A stretch of 64,000 nucleotides of DNA from Gordius sp. MW1 (lineage: Eukaryota; Nematomorpha; Gordioida; Gordea; Gordiidae): positions 744,001-808,000 of the forward strand of contig OZ038531.1 in NCBI GenBank assembly GCA_964036665.1. Reading direction: 5' to 3'. The notes beneath the pieces are model-generated. The model was not told where the DNA came from, did not search any database, and was given only the letters and a program-made list of their open reading frames with translations. This document shows, piece by piece, positions 1 through 11,000 of the stretch. Within the stretch, counting starts at the first letter, position 1; every line of letters begins with the position of its first letter. A program made the translations under genes and the position numbers.

Positions 1-7
1 AGGGGGT

Positions 8-182
8 CATGGGCGTAGCCAACATTGGAATTAGAGGAAGGCAATAATGATTTAGAGGTAGGGGCAAATTTATCATTTTTTGAGATTTTAGGCATTATTT
101 TAATAAATTTTAACAAATCCTTGAATCTAAAGGGAGGCAGCCGCCCCTACCTGCTCCCCCCCCCTTCTTGGCTACGCCCATG
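8..182. repeat. Palindromic MITE-like element, GGGCGTAGCC family (copy 1)
   Basis: The ends are inverted copies of each other (CATGGGCGTAGCCA at the left, TGGCTACGCCCATG at the right) around about 150 bp of A/T-rich and C-rich sequence. Related copies lie at 19751-19919, 43690-43855, 50880-51048 and 52242-52394. No coding capacity is visible. The family name is descriptive; I do not recognise a catalogued element. Confidence 0.8.
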
Positions 183-508
183 CAGGGGGTGGAATTCAAT
201 TACAAATCACATTCAGTCATATCGATTCAATTTGCAAAAATTAGTAATCTTACAACCTTGAAAGTGATTCTACAGGTGGGTGATGTAAAGATAGTATAAA
301 TATGAAATTCCAACTTGTCGCTTTTTTAAGGATAACAATTCTTAAATCTTGGCAAAGCATCTTTTGTTAAATCGCTTTAAATTAACCTTGAAGGTTTAAC
401 CCATAAAAGCATAACCTAATGAATGACAAAAGTAAAAATAGAAATGTTTATAATAACGTAAATTTTTGGCTCAAAGCGAAATAACTTAACCCAATTTGCT
501 TTTGTTAC
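183..508. other. Non-coding stretch upstream of the small secreted-peptide gene
   Basis: AT-rich sequence with no supported gene or repeat. The only relevant structure is the promoter-like motif at its right edge. Confidence 0.5.
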
Positions 509-537
509 TTTAAATACGACTCAGAATTTTTTTCAGT
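509..537 (+). promoter_or_regulatory. TATA-like box and TCAGT initiator
   Basis: TTTAAATA at 509-516 is followed about 25 bp later by TTTCAGTGA, which contains the arthropod-type initiator TCAGT at 533-537. The first ATG of the next gene is at 574, so a short 5' UTR would result. Spacing and motif are close to a classic core promoter. It is a pattern match only, and TTTTTTTCAG could also be read as a splice acceptor. Confidence 0.35.
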
Positions 538-573
538 GATCAAATTTATTTTTAAATCAAAGTATCATTCTCC

Positions 574-1039
574 ATGATCAGCAAATATTCTTGGATTTTC
601 TTAGTAATCTTTACTTGCACATTAGCTTTTCAGCAGCTATAATTGTAATTTTAATGTATCGGAATTATTTCTAAATATCCATATACAAAAAAAATAAAAG
701 AATAAGTTTTATAAATAAATTTGTAAAAATAATTGGTATATTTTGATTCAGGTATCAGTGGGGTTAGTTGTAGCCCTTTTAAGCTTAGGGAAAACACATT
801 GCTTGACAGTTCCAGCTTTGGATTCCAATTTAATGGAGAACTTCGATGAAAAACTGCATTATCAAAAAAAGAAAAGAGCTTTAAAAGTTTTGGGATCTAA
901 TTCATTAAGTTCTAGTTTCAGCAACTCGGCTGTTGAAAACGTTAAATTAGATCGTAAAAAGAGAAGTAGCAGTTCATCATCATCAAGCAAAAGTCGTAGG
1001 CGCCATAGAAATAGAAATAGAGGCTATTATTGGGGATAA
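574..1039 (+). CDS. Small secreted basic protein, possible peptide precursor
   Basis: Two exons fit: 574-603 and 752-1039, joined in phase 0 between a GTAATC donor and a TTGATTCAG acceptor, giving 105 residues. The joined N-terminus reads as a signal peptide: a hydrophobic stretch of about 15 residues ending near Lys-Thr-His-Cys. The mature part carries two strongly basic sites of the proprotein-convertase type, KKKRA and RKKRS. A run of eight serines and an Arg/Asn-rich tail follow, ending in GYYWG and then a stop. A C-terminal glycine directly before the stop is the usual amide donor, so an amidated peptide ending in Tyr-Tyr-Trp is possible. No family was recognised. The first exon is inferred: the second exon has no ATG before its hydrophobic segment, which is why an upstream start was chosen. 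Function is unknown. Confidence 0.55.
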
Positions 1040-1175
1040 ATATTGAATTTTACCTATAATCCGATATTATTATAGTTTGATAAAAACGATATTTTAAATG
1101 TGTACGCAGATTTGTTAAAGATTTCATCGATTAAATTATGCTTTATAAGAGAATTTGAGGGATTTCATTTGATTT

Positions 1176-1181
1176 AATAAA
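1176..1181 (+). terminator. Polyadenylation signal AATAAA
   Basis: AATAAA lies 137 bp after the stop of the small secreted-protein gene, in AT-rich sequence. It is consistent with its 3' end. Confidence 0.4.
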
Positions 1182-1507
1182 GCAAAAATATTATATTATT
1201 TCTATTATACGAAATGTTTTTAAAAAATACACAAAAAACGACAAATTTATGATTAGCAAGTATTGAGTTTGTATAAGGCTTTTAACCCCAACTTCAACTA
1301 GGTCAAAGATCCCCCCTATATATATAAATCAGGTTATAGAGATATTGAATAAATTAAATGTTTCCCTCAGCTAAAATCAAGTAATGTTAAACAAAAATTA
1401 GGTTTTAATATATCTATTTAATTTGCAGCTATTAAAGGTTATCATAAATTTTGATTAAAATTTTTGTTTAAATTAAGTTAATCGATATTAGGAAGGACAT
1501 ATGAAGG

Positions 1508-1516
1508 TATATAAAA
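1508..1516 (+). promoter_or_regulatory. TATA box of the cysteine-rich secreted-protein gene
   Basis: TATATAAAA lies 57 bp upstream of the ATG at 1565, which leaves room for a transcription start and a UTR of about 25 nt. It is a good match to the consensus, though such strings are common in AT-rich DNA. Confidence 0.4.
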
Positions 1517-1564
1517 CAAAAATTTTCATTTAATTATATTTCAAATTTTTTTCAATTTTTTACC

Positions 1565-4500
1565 ATGTATAAAATTGTCATATCATTTATAGCATTCTAT
1601 AATGGTAAGATTGGTCTTAATTCATTAGGAATTGTAACTTAGATTATGATATTTAGTTTTTATAATTCTTAGGTGAAGTTTAGTTTTTTGTAGATAAAAA
1701 CTGTAAAAACTAAAATAATAGACCAAATTAGGCCATTTTTCCATATCTTAAAATTTAAGAATTTTAGCAACCTTTTGTAATTTAAAAAATCTCTTAAAAA
1801 GCACTTTTTACCCACAAAAATGTAAGAAAAAGGAATCCGAAAAATTAAAAACTTAAACCATGATTCACAAATAGTTATTTAAAATAGTTTTAAAGCAAAC
1901 AAAATTTAAATTGTTTTGATGTAGCTAAATTTGTGAAAACCATTCATCTATTTTTACGAATTTTATCACCAAACTCTAACAAATTTTAAATTAATAAAAA
2001 GGAGCTTTAAGTCAGAGTTATGAGAGAACATCAGGACCACAAACAAGGGGTTCGGGTAGTGCATGTTACTTGGATAGTTTTGATTCTTGTTTCGATCCTA
2101 TCATAAAAAATGTATTACCACATTTGAAAAATCAAGAAAATTATCAGGATCCAGCAAGTGGAACTTCTGGCCGCAGGCTTATTAAACACGATAAATTAAT
2201 CGATGTTTGCCGGTATGTACATTATAAATTCATAAAAGTTATTATTGAACATTTCAAAAATTTTAGTATTTTTAAATCAAAAAATTACAAAATTAATATT
2301 TTTCTCAAGTTTATTTCCGAATCTGAAAGATCTTTCATTTTTTTGGAATATTACTCAAGATGTCGCGTTAAATTCTCTGAGTTATTGGGACATTAACATT
2401 CTTTGGCAAAATATTAGGATAAATCAATTTTCAATTATATTAATTATTTGCGATGAAATATTAGTAACTATAAAATTAAAAAAAACGGTGTAAATTGTGA
2501 TTTTTTATCAATCCCATTTAAAAACAAATAATTTATACAGAAACTGCTCTATGATTTAAAATCTTGCATTCCAAGCTATACAATTTTTGAAATGAATAAA
2601 TTAAAATATAAAAAAATCATTTTGCAAAACGAAGAATTTCCAATAAATATAACAAACAAATCATTATTAAATGGGCAAACAACATAATATTTCAAATTTA
2701 TTTTTGAATTCAAACCATTAAAGGTTTAATTATTAAAATTGGGGCAGCCACAAAGAAATTCAGTTTTTTAATAACTTACAGGACTAATATTTTTATCTTT
2801 GATTACTGAGCACAATTTGATCGTGTTTTATGCATAAGGGGTTACCTCGATTATAAAGATTGCTTGCAGCGGTCAATTGAAGCTTGTTTCCAATACACGA
2901 ATGCAAGAGATATTGTAGATGCGGCTTCTTTATCAAAATCTGGAACTATTGATTACGTTTGTTATTTAGCATTAGACTTTAAAAAGTTCGTGTTTTTTCC
3001 ATGATAAATTAGCAAAATTTAATAAAAAAACATATAATTTTATGATTTTTTGATATTTTATTGCATTTTAGTGGCACATTCATACCCAGAAATTACACTG
3101 ATTATTGCAAATCAAGGTTATCTTATTGTTTTATCCAATCCCTCATTCAAGCAGCAACTCTTCCAACTTGCAAGTAAAATCAAAAAAAAAAAAAAACATT
3201 AAAATTTTTGATAATTAGTATACTTAATAATCCTCAAATATCTAATTAAGGTACAATGTAAAATAAAAATTATTTTAAAGAGTCTGGGATAAATAATTAT
3301 ATATTTTAATCATAATTTTATTAATTTTTTCAACAAAAAAGTTTAATTGAGTATTTTTAAACTAGAAGGATGGCATTTGAACCATGTTTAAAAATTGTGT
3401 TAAAATTTAAACCAAATTTAACAAAAAAATAAATTAAATAATATTATAGTTACAAAAATTGTGTTTATCAATATTTAATCCTTATATAAAAATTAATATT
3501 AACTATTTTTTTTTTGAATTTTAATTTGACTCAAGGCAAAAAAATATTCTACATCGTTATACAACTAAACGATTATTTAGAAAACTACATAAAAATTTAC
3601 CAAATATTACACCCTTTTCAATAAACAATAATTAAAAACAATGAATATTAGAACAATTTTTCTATTAATTAAAAAATCTAAAACATTTTAAATATTAGTG
3701 CCTGGAGCAATTTTAAAGATTGCATTTTTGATGTGGAACGCAACCCCTCTTGTCAAGTTTCGCGGTTGACTGATTTTCCAACGCATCAGCAAAATGTAGC
3801 TCGCCACGTAAGAAACAATTTTTAAATTTTAAAGAAAAATTACAAAGATCTAAAGTATTTTGATATGGAAATTGAATAAATTCTTGGGGTTAAAGGTGAA
3901 ACTTGATCATGATTTTTTAGAGAGGTATTAAAAGAACTAGTTGCAAGAATCTTGTTTTAACTGCTAAGCAATTATGGGCTCGTTTTTGGGTGTCCGTCCG
4001 TCCTGTCCAACTTGTATTTTTTTAAAAATTGCTGTGGAAACTTATACGGATTTTTGATGGCATTTCTGTAAAAGACTTTTATTTTGCTTTCGCAAATACA
4101 TTAGCTAATGACCGCTGGTTGGCTTTAATTTTTTCGACCTCGCCCGAGCCCAAATTCCTTTAATGTTTATGTGCCCGACTGATTACCTTTATATAATTTC
4201 TTTAGGCAATTTGTCTAAATTCTGGCTTTATAATAGATATTTACACTAGTTCTTAATAATCAACAACTCCCAAATAATCAAATCCCATTTTATTATATTT
4301 TACTAAAATGTTTTCTTTTTATATCGATAATCGTTTTCAAAAATTTTATATATTTTTTTGCATCAATTTTAACTTGTATATCTGATGTATTAATTCGCGA
4401 AATTATTATGACAAATAGAAAATTAAATTTGCTATTTTTCCACAAATTTCAGGTGAATTTAGCATGTCTTGATGGTCAAGTTAGAGTAGCAGATCGAGAA

Positions 4501-4623
4501 GGTCAAAGGATTCGAAATAAAAGACAGTTCGGGGATTTACAATGCCCAGCAGTTGTTAATTCTCTGATGAGAGCCGTTTCAGAACTTATCAATTTCAAAG
4601 CAGGCTTACAATTATTTTTATAA
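1565..4623 (+). CDS. Secreted cysteine-rich protein of unknown function (248 aa)
   Basis: Six exons keep phase throughout: 1565-1604, 2035-2212, 2839-2985, 3072-3173, 3699-3807 and 4453-4623. All introns are GT-AG, with a strong GTAAGA donor after exon 1 and GTATGT after exon 2. The product starts with a short hydrophobic signal-like segment and holds 13 cysteines spread over all exons after the first. They recur in helix-like contexts such as YKDCLQRSIEACF, TDYCKSRLSYCF and FKDCIFDVE. The spacing suggests repeated helical units held by disulphides, loosely like the DUF19/T20D4.11-type secreted domains, but I cannot assign a family. A basic stretch, IRNKRQ, precedes the last cysteine. The acceptor of exon 2 and the GTTCGT donor of exon 3 are weaker than the rest. 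AATAAA follows 36 bp after the stop. Confidence 0.65.
3968..4155 (+). repeat. Dispersed repeat, GGACAGGACGGAC family (copy in intron 5)
   Basis: It begins with ATTATGGGCTCGTTTTTGG and continues with GTCCGTCCGTCCTGTCC. It matches 21677-21874 on the same strand and 55671-55880 on the other. It ends near CTCGCCCGAGCCC. Likely a SINE-like or MITE-like element. The copy lies wholly within an intron of the cysteine-rich gene. Confidence 0.7.
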
Positions 4624-4658
4624 ATATTCTCCGCCGAATTTATACTGTAGCATAATTC

Positions 4659-4664
4659 AATAAA
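4659..4664 (+). terminator. Polyadenylation signal AATAAA
   Basis: It lies 36 bp after the stop codon at 4621-4623 and is the first AATAAA downstream. Confidence 0.5.
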
Positions 4665-5055
4665 TGAACACAAATACAATCCTCTGACTAATTCCTAGTA
4701 CATGTTTCATTTCTAAATTCAAATCTAAATTTGGTTATAATTCACATTTCGATAAAAATTAGTTTCACAACTGAACAAGGCAAGTTTATGTCGCGATCTA
4801 ATATACATACTAGAGGTTTACGAGAATTAGAGAAAAGCTTGATGCTACTATATAAATAACGTGTTAAAATATGTAAAAGACGAGCATTTTAGAGTGATAA
4901 AATAACAGAGAATAGTGTGATTTTCCGAAACTTTTAAAATCGACAACTAAATTATTCGAGCTAATTTCAATTTGATCTTTATGCTTCCGTCCACTTTTGC
5001 GGGGCTATTGGGATCTTTAATAACGTAATAAGAAGCGAGGGGACAAACGCTTTTC
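4665..5055. other. Convergent intergenic region between the cysteine-rich gene and TICRR
   Basis: The two genes point at each other across about 390 bp. On the minus strand an ATTAAA hexamer (5016-5021) lies 35 bp after the TICRR stop and could be its polyadenylation signal. Nothing else is supported. Confidence 0.45.
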
Positions 5056-8000
5056 CTATGTTAAAAAAGAATTTTTAAGTCTCAATATCATATAATAACG
5101 AATAAAGATATTCGAAATATACGAGTTATTCAATTCGAACCTTTGTTTAAGCATTAACTTTTGTCTATTTTTCCGCCTTTGCATATATCTAAAAGCGCTC
5201 CAAGATGTTTTAGCAGAAGCCCCATGGTTCCTACGCAATTTATATTTCCGTTTGAGGTCAATACGTTTTGTAAGACCTAGCTGCCTAGAGGGGACAGCGG
5301 ATGATAATACTTGACGCTTCAAGATGGCCGCTAAATTAGCGGGCGATTTAAAATCGGTCGGTCGTGTAATAATTGCTTTGGTAAACACGGGCGATAATGG
5401 AATCGTCAAAGCTTGTATTGAATTTTCATCTTTCACCGCAATTATACCTAAAAAAAATTTAAAAAAATAAAAGTTAAAAAATAATGATTCTATCTATTTC
5501 AAAATGTCATAGTCAGTATATACACAATTCTTATTAATAATTACTTTCTGCTAAATTATATTCTGATTGCCTCATATATATAATCTTTAACTCAAAACAA
5601 AAATTATAACAATATTCAAAAAATCAACAAAAGTGCACAATTCAAGATGGCGTTACTATCATGATTTTCATCGTCGAACGATGGATTTGATGTTAGGACC
5701 AAATCACTTTTGTCATAGATTTTGTCCGAATCTTCTAGCTCACATTGAATTACCGATGGCACGTGAAGATTAACTTCCTCATTTAAATCTTTACAGCTCA
5801 AATCCAATGGCAACTCTTGTTTGGGTGACACCGAAAAAAATGCTCCGCTTTGGGTAGATGAAACTGGAAGGCCCAAATAGACCTTACATTCGCTAAGCTT
5901 TATTTCGGCGGAACTACCACTAATTATGAATAAATATACTTAATAAATTAGCCAAAGTGGCATATTTATTGATTTGGAGAGAGTAACCACAACCTAGGAT
6001 CGCATGAGTAACAAAAGTCCAATATTTTGAAGGTAAAATCACAAAAAATAATGCCATTTAATCAAAAGATCTCTTTAAACACTATAAGTTTTCAAAACCT
6101 TTTTTAATTTTGTCAGCTAAATTTAACAAAACAAAAATGGGAAACCCCCAAAAATACTAAAGATTCATTGATATATCTTGATTAAAAAACCCCAAAGCGT
6201 CTTGGTCTTTAGAGATATTGATGGAAGTTCTACTGCAATTGCCCTTTCGATAAAATTGCCGACTCAGGGTATCGTGCAAGTATATAGCCGATAGTTGACG
6301 GGTAAATGTACCGGCCCTGTTAATTTCAAGATGGCCGCCCCTCCGAGGAGGTTCAACCCTTCCCACCTCGGTTTGTGCACCCTTTTCGGGGGTTAGGGAG
6401 CTAGTTGAGGGTGAGGGCTTCCAGCCTAATCGCAAATCGGGCGGCAACTTGCTAGAGCTCAAATGTCGAGGTGATATAATCTCGCTTCCTATATAAATAA
6501 ACCAAATGGACCAAGAGGGTTCTTAAACGGTTTTATTTTGGTGAATTTTAATTATTGCTTAAAGCATCAAATTAAGCCAAATAAGAAATTGGAAGAAAGC
6601 ATCAAGTTTTCGTACTAATGATAACTTAGATTTGGGTCGCAATTATGTAAGTTTTTATAATTTACCGATAATGATTATCTTAATATACATGTAGTAGATC
6701 TAAACGCTTTTTTAGACTGTTTCTTTAAATGAATAGATTAGATTTTCTGGTACCAAAAGCATTTGTTAAAATTTAAATCCCGCCAAACGTGTGTCAGCTG
6801 AGCAAAATAAAAAAAATTAGAAGATCGTTATTTTGAGGGTTTATAAATTTACTAAAACACATAAGTTTTGTAATAAATATCATATGGTGTCCACACGTTG
6901 AAGCCGTATACTGCCAAATGTACATGCACAACGAGTAACTAAAATAAGTTTTTTATTAACCCAATAAGTAGAATTTCATACCTTTATTGTTATATTTCAC
7001 AAAAATATGTTAGATTTTAAAATTATTAAAATAATGTATTCCCCCCCCCCAATAAAATTAGGAGACAAGCACATTATTAATGGGCGAAAGTTAAATTAGA
7101 AAAAAGCAAAATTACTTTTACTAGGGGTTTCGGGTATGGCAAAATTGGATTTGAAAAAATCTTCATTTTCATCCTTGAAAGAGACGTTTTTGGCGTCACC
7201 CTTCCTAGAGGATCCCGGTGTTCGTAATATAGAAGTCGGCGATTGGCCAGTTATTGCTAGGTAGCAAGACAAACTTTATTAAATCTTAAAAAGATAAAAA
7301 AAATAAAATTTTAAATTTTCTAGCTTATTTTACATATTTTTTCCCTTTCATCAAATTATAAAAATTATATAGAAATTACTATTTTATTTAAATAAAAACC
7401 CATTGGCCATTCATTCTATATTTCAAGGGGTCCTAAAGTCCCAAGCATTACATTATATACAACTAACTCTTTCAATCTTAATAGATTAAATATCTGAATT
7501 AATAAAATAAAATTAATATTATTCATCGCCTCTTTAAGCAAATTTTTTCAATTTCAGAACAATAGTTATATGGACAATAAACTAGCAAAAAAGGGCGCAA
7601 ATTATGCTTTAAATCGAATATAGTTAATCAACGCTTGTAATCTCTTTTTATTTTAAAGGATGATGTTATACTTAAATCCATATTAAAAACTGTTTTTTAA
7701 ATAGGCCATAAACCAGTAAAACACTCTATATAATTCCAAATAAAAAAACCTAAATTTTACAACACAAAACTTATTTTATACAACACTGTCGAATTCTTCT
7801 TCTTCTTCATCGTTTTATGGCCGTTTTCCAGGATCTCCTGGATTAGCCTGTTTTCCCCTAATGCATTTCCTCCATTTTATCCGATCATGCGAATCCTGTT
7901 TTGTCAGACCCATTGCTTCCATGTCGGTAGCTAGAACAGAGGCCCATGTTGATTTCGGCCTCCCGCGCGGTTTCTTTCCAGATACCTCCAGGGAAGTACA

Positions 8001-11000
8001 TCTCTTCACCCAGTCGTCGTCATTCTTCCGCTCCACATGTCCAAACCATCTTAGCCTGTTTTTCCGGATGACCTCGTTGATTGGCTCGATCCCGGTTCTT
8101 TCTCTGAGTCTATTGCTTGTTATTCTTTCCCGTAGCGACACGTTTGACATCCATCTTATCATGCGCATTTCTGTGCTTTCCAATTTGGCTTTCTGTATCG
8201 ACATTAATGGCCACGTTTCACTTCCATATACAAGACAACTTCTAATACATGCCGCGTAGACTTTACCCTTTAAAGTGAGTGAAACACCTTTTCCGGTCAA
8301 AAGAGGGGCCATCTCTCTAAACTTCTTCCAGGCTTGTCGTATCCTTGCTGTAACTGCCGAGTCAACATTCCCATCTGCACTTAAAGAGTCCCCGAGATAG
8401 GTAAAGGTGTTAACTTTTCCTAGCGTCTCCCCATTACCGATGTTAAAGTCGGTTATGGCATTATCCGGTAGAGGTCCTGTCACGCAGGGCTTGCAGCTAA
8501 AAGTACGGCTTGCCAATAAAAGACTTCCTTTCACACCGCTACATTTTTTTGTGGACCCATCCTAGGCATTTTGTACATTGTATAGAGTTGCTAGCAACTC
8601 CTTTGTAACATACCTAACAGGGCCAGGCGCAAGTTGTCTCGGCGCTTTTCATACTTTTCCCTCCAAACATTACCTTTGTTTTTCCCATGTTAACTTTTAA
8701 GCCCTTTTTCTCCATTCCGTTTTTCCATTTTTGTATCTTAGTAAAGAGATTAGCCTCACTCTCAGCCATTATCAAGAGATCATCGGCGTATAAAAGTTCC
8801 CATGGGAGTCCATCTCGCAGTTCTTTTGTCACCACCTCCATTACGAGTATGAAAAGTAGGGGGCTTAAAACGGAACCTTGGTGTAGCCCAACCTTCACTT
8901 CAAAGCTTTCGCTATCGCCATCATGGGTCCTCACTGCTGTTTGAGATTCGTCATACATAACCATCACAGTCGTAACCAACCATTCATCCACACCTGTTTT
9001 CCTAAGAGCCCATTTTACAACTTTCCGCGGCACCCGATCGAACGCTTTCTCTAGGTCTACAAAGGCGTAGTATAGTCTTTTCCCTTTTGCTTGGTGTTTT
9101 TCTTGCATCTGTCGTACTATAAAGATGGCATCAGTGGTCCCTTTCCCTGGTTTAAATCCGAACTGGATTGCGTCGATGTTCGTTTGTTCCCGGATTCTTT
9201 TCTCGAGCACCCTCTCGATAACTTTCATAGTTTGGTCGAGGAGCTTAATAGCCCGATATGATCCGCAGTCAAGTGGGTCGCCTTTTTTGTAGATTGGTAG
9301 AAGAACGCTCTTTTTCCAGTCGCTAGGTATAGTCCCTTCCTGAATTATGGCATTACACAGCTGTGTAAGCCAAACGACTCCTAAATGTCCAGAAGCTTTT
9401 ACCATCTCCGCCACTATTCCTGTTGGGCCTGCCGCTTTACCTTGTTTCGTTTTCTTTATGGCACGCTGAATTTCGTCAGTCCCAATCCAGCAGCAGGGTC
9501 CCTCCACTTTATCACAAACAACGTCATTGTCCCAGGTATTCTCTTCGTTTAACAGTCGTTTCATGTAGTCTTTCCAAACTTTTTTGATTCCATCGCCATG
9601 GGAGATGATGTTACCCGCCGGCGTTTTAACACATTTAGTCGCCACAACATCGAGTCGTTCTTTCGCCATTTGTTTGGCTACACGAAACATGCTTTCTTCC
9701 CTTCCTCTGAGTCAAGGCGTAGAGCAAACTCGCATCTTTTTGTTTCCTTTATTCTGGCGACGGTCCTTCTTGCAATTCTTTTAGCCTCTTGATACATAAC
9801 CTTATCGCACCTTTGTTGAGATTCATGCTAGACTTTAAAGCAACGCCTTTTATCTTCGATAGCTTTCGCCGCCTCAGAGTTCCACCACCAGGTTTCCTTA
9901 TGTCTTGGGGGCCCCTTTGTCCAACCACAAACGCGCGATGTTGTGTCAAGCCAAGCATTCTTCATATCCGTCCATTTGTCGTTTACGTTCTTCGCCATCG
10001 CCACTGAGGTTCCATCAAGTGCTTCGGCAAAATCCCTCTTTTGAGTATCATCTTTCAAACACCACACCTTGAGTCTCGGGATATAGCGTTTCTTTGGATT
10101 TATAAGCCCCTTCGAGATCCCCAACAATAAGACGGTGTTGTGTCACGCATTCTTCCCCAGGGACAACCTTGACGTTTTTCACCATACATCTGTCCGATTT
10201 TTTGACCATCATATAATCGGCAGTACTTTTGAGGGTACCCGATTCATAGGTTATAAGCTTCCTGTCTTCTTTCTTGAAGAAAGTATTGCATATAACCATC
10301 TGAGTAGCGTCCCCAAAATCCAGAATGCGTTCCCCCTCCGTGTTCCTGGTTCCTAAGCTGTGACCACCATGGACACCTTCATAACCATCGATATTCGCGC
10401 CAACATGTCCGTTTAGATCCCCGCCTAAAATCCCAGAAAATGTCTTTCTCTTCATCGCTTCTTCCTACTTGGGGGGCGTAGGCCGATTAACGTTGTATAG
10501 CCTTTCTCCCATCGCCATCTTTATAACTATGATCCGGTCATTCCATCGCTTGACAGCGATAACTTTGTCCAACCATTTCTCAGCGACAAGTATTCCTATA
10601 CCAGCTTTTCCATCCTTGTGCCCTTGCCAGTAGAATTTATACCGCGCTCCCATCATCCTAGCACCCTCTCCTTTCCACCTTGTCTCCTGTATGCAGCATA
10701 TATCTATCCTTCTCCGATTGAGTGCTTCCACTACCTCGCCCGCTCTTCCCGTCATACTCCCTATGTTCCAGGTAGCAACCCTTAGCGTGTCGCCTTTAGA
10801 CCGGCCTCCTCGAATATTTTCAAGTCGATGACCATCATGAGGAGGGAATCCTTGCGGAGTTCCCAAAACGATTTGGCCAGGATCCTCATCTTTTTTTTTG
10901 ACGTAGGTCGATGAGTTAACCCACTGGGTACTTACGGCTGTACCCCGCCCATTCGCCTTTGTATTCATAGGGGGGATTGGAGCAGGTTTTACAGTCGGAT

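Noticed and set aside
8687-10356. Plus-strand open frames across 7.8-10.4 kb
   Set aside because: They are antisense shadows of the LINE endonuclease and reverse transcriptase.
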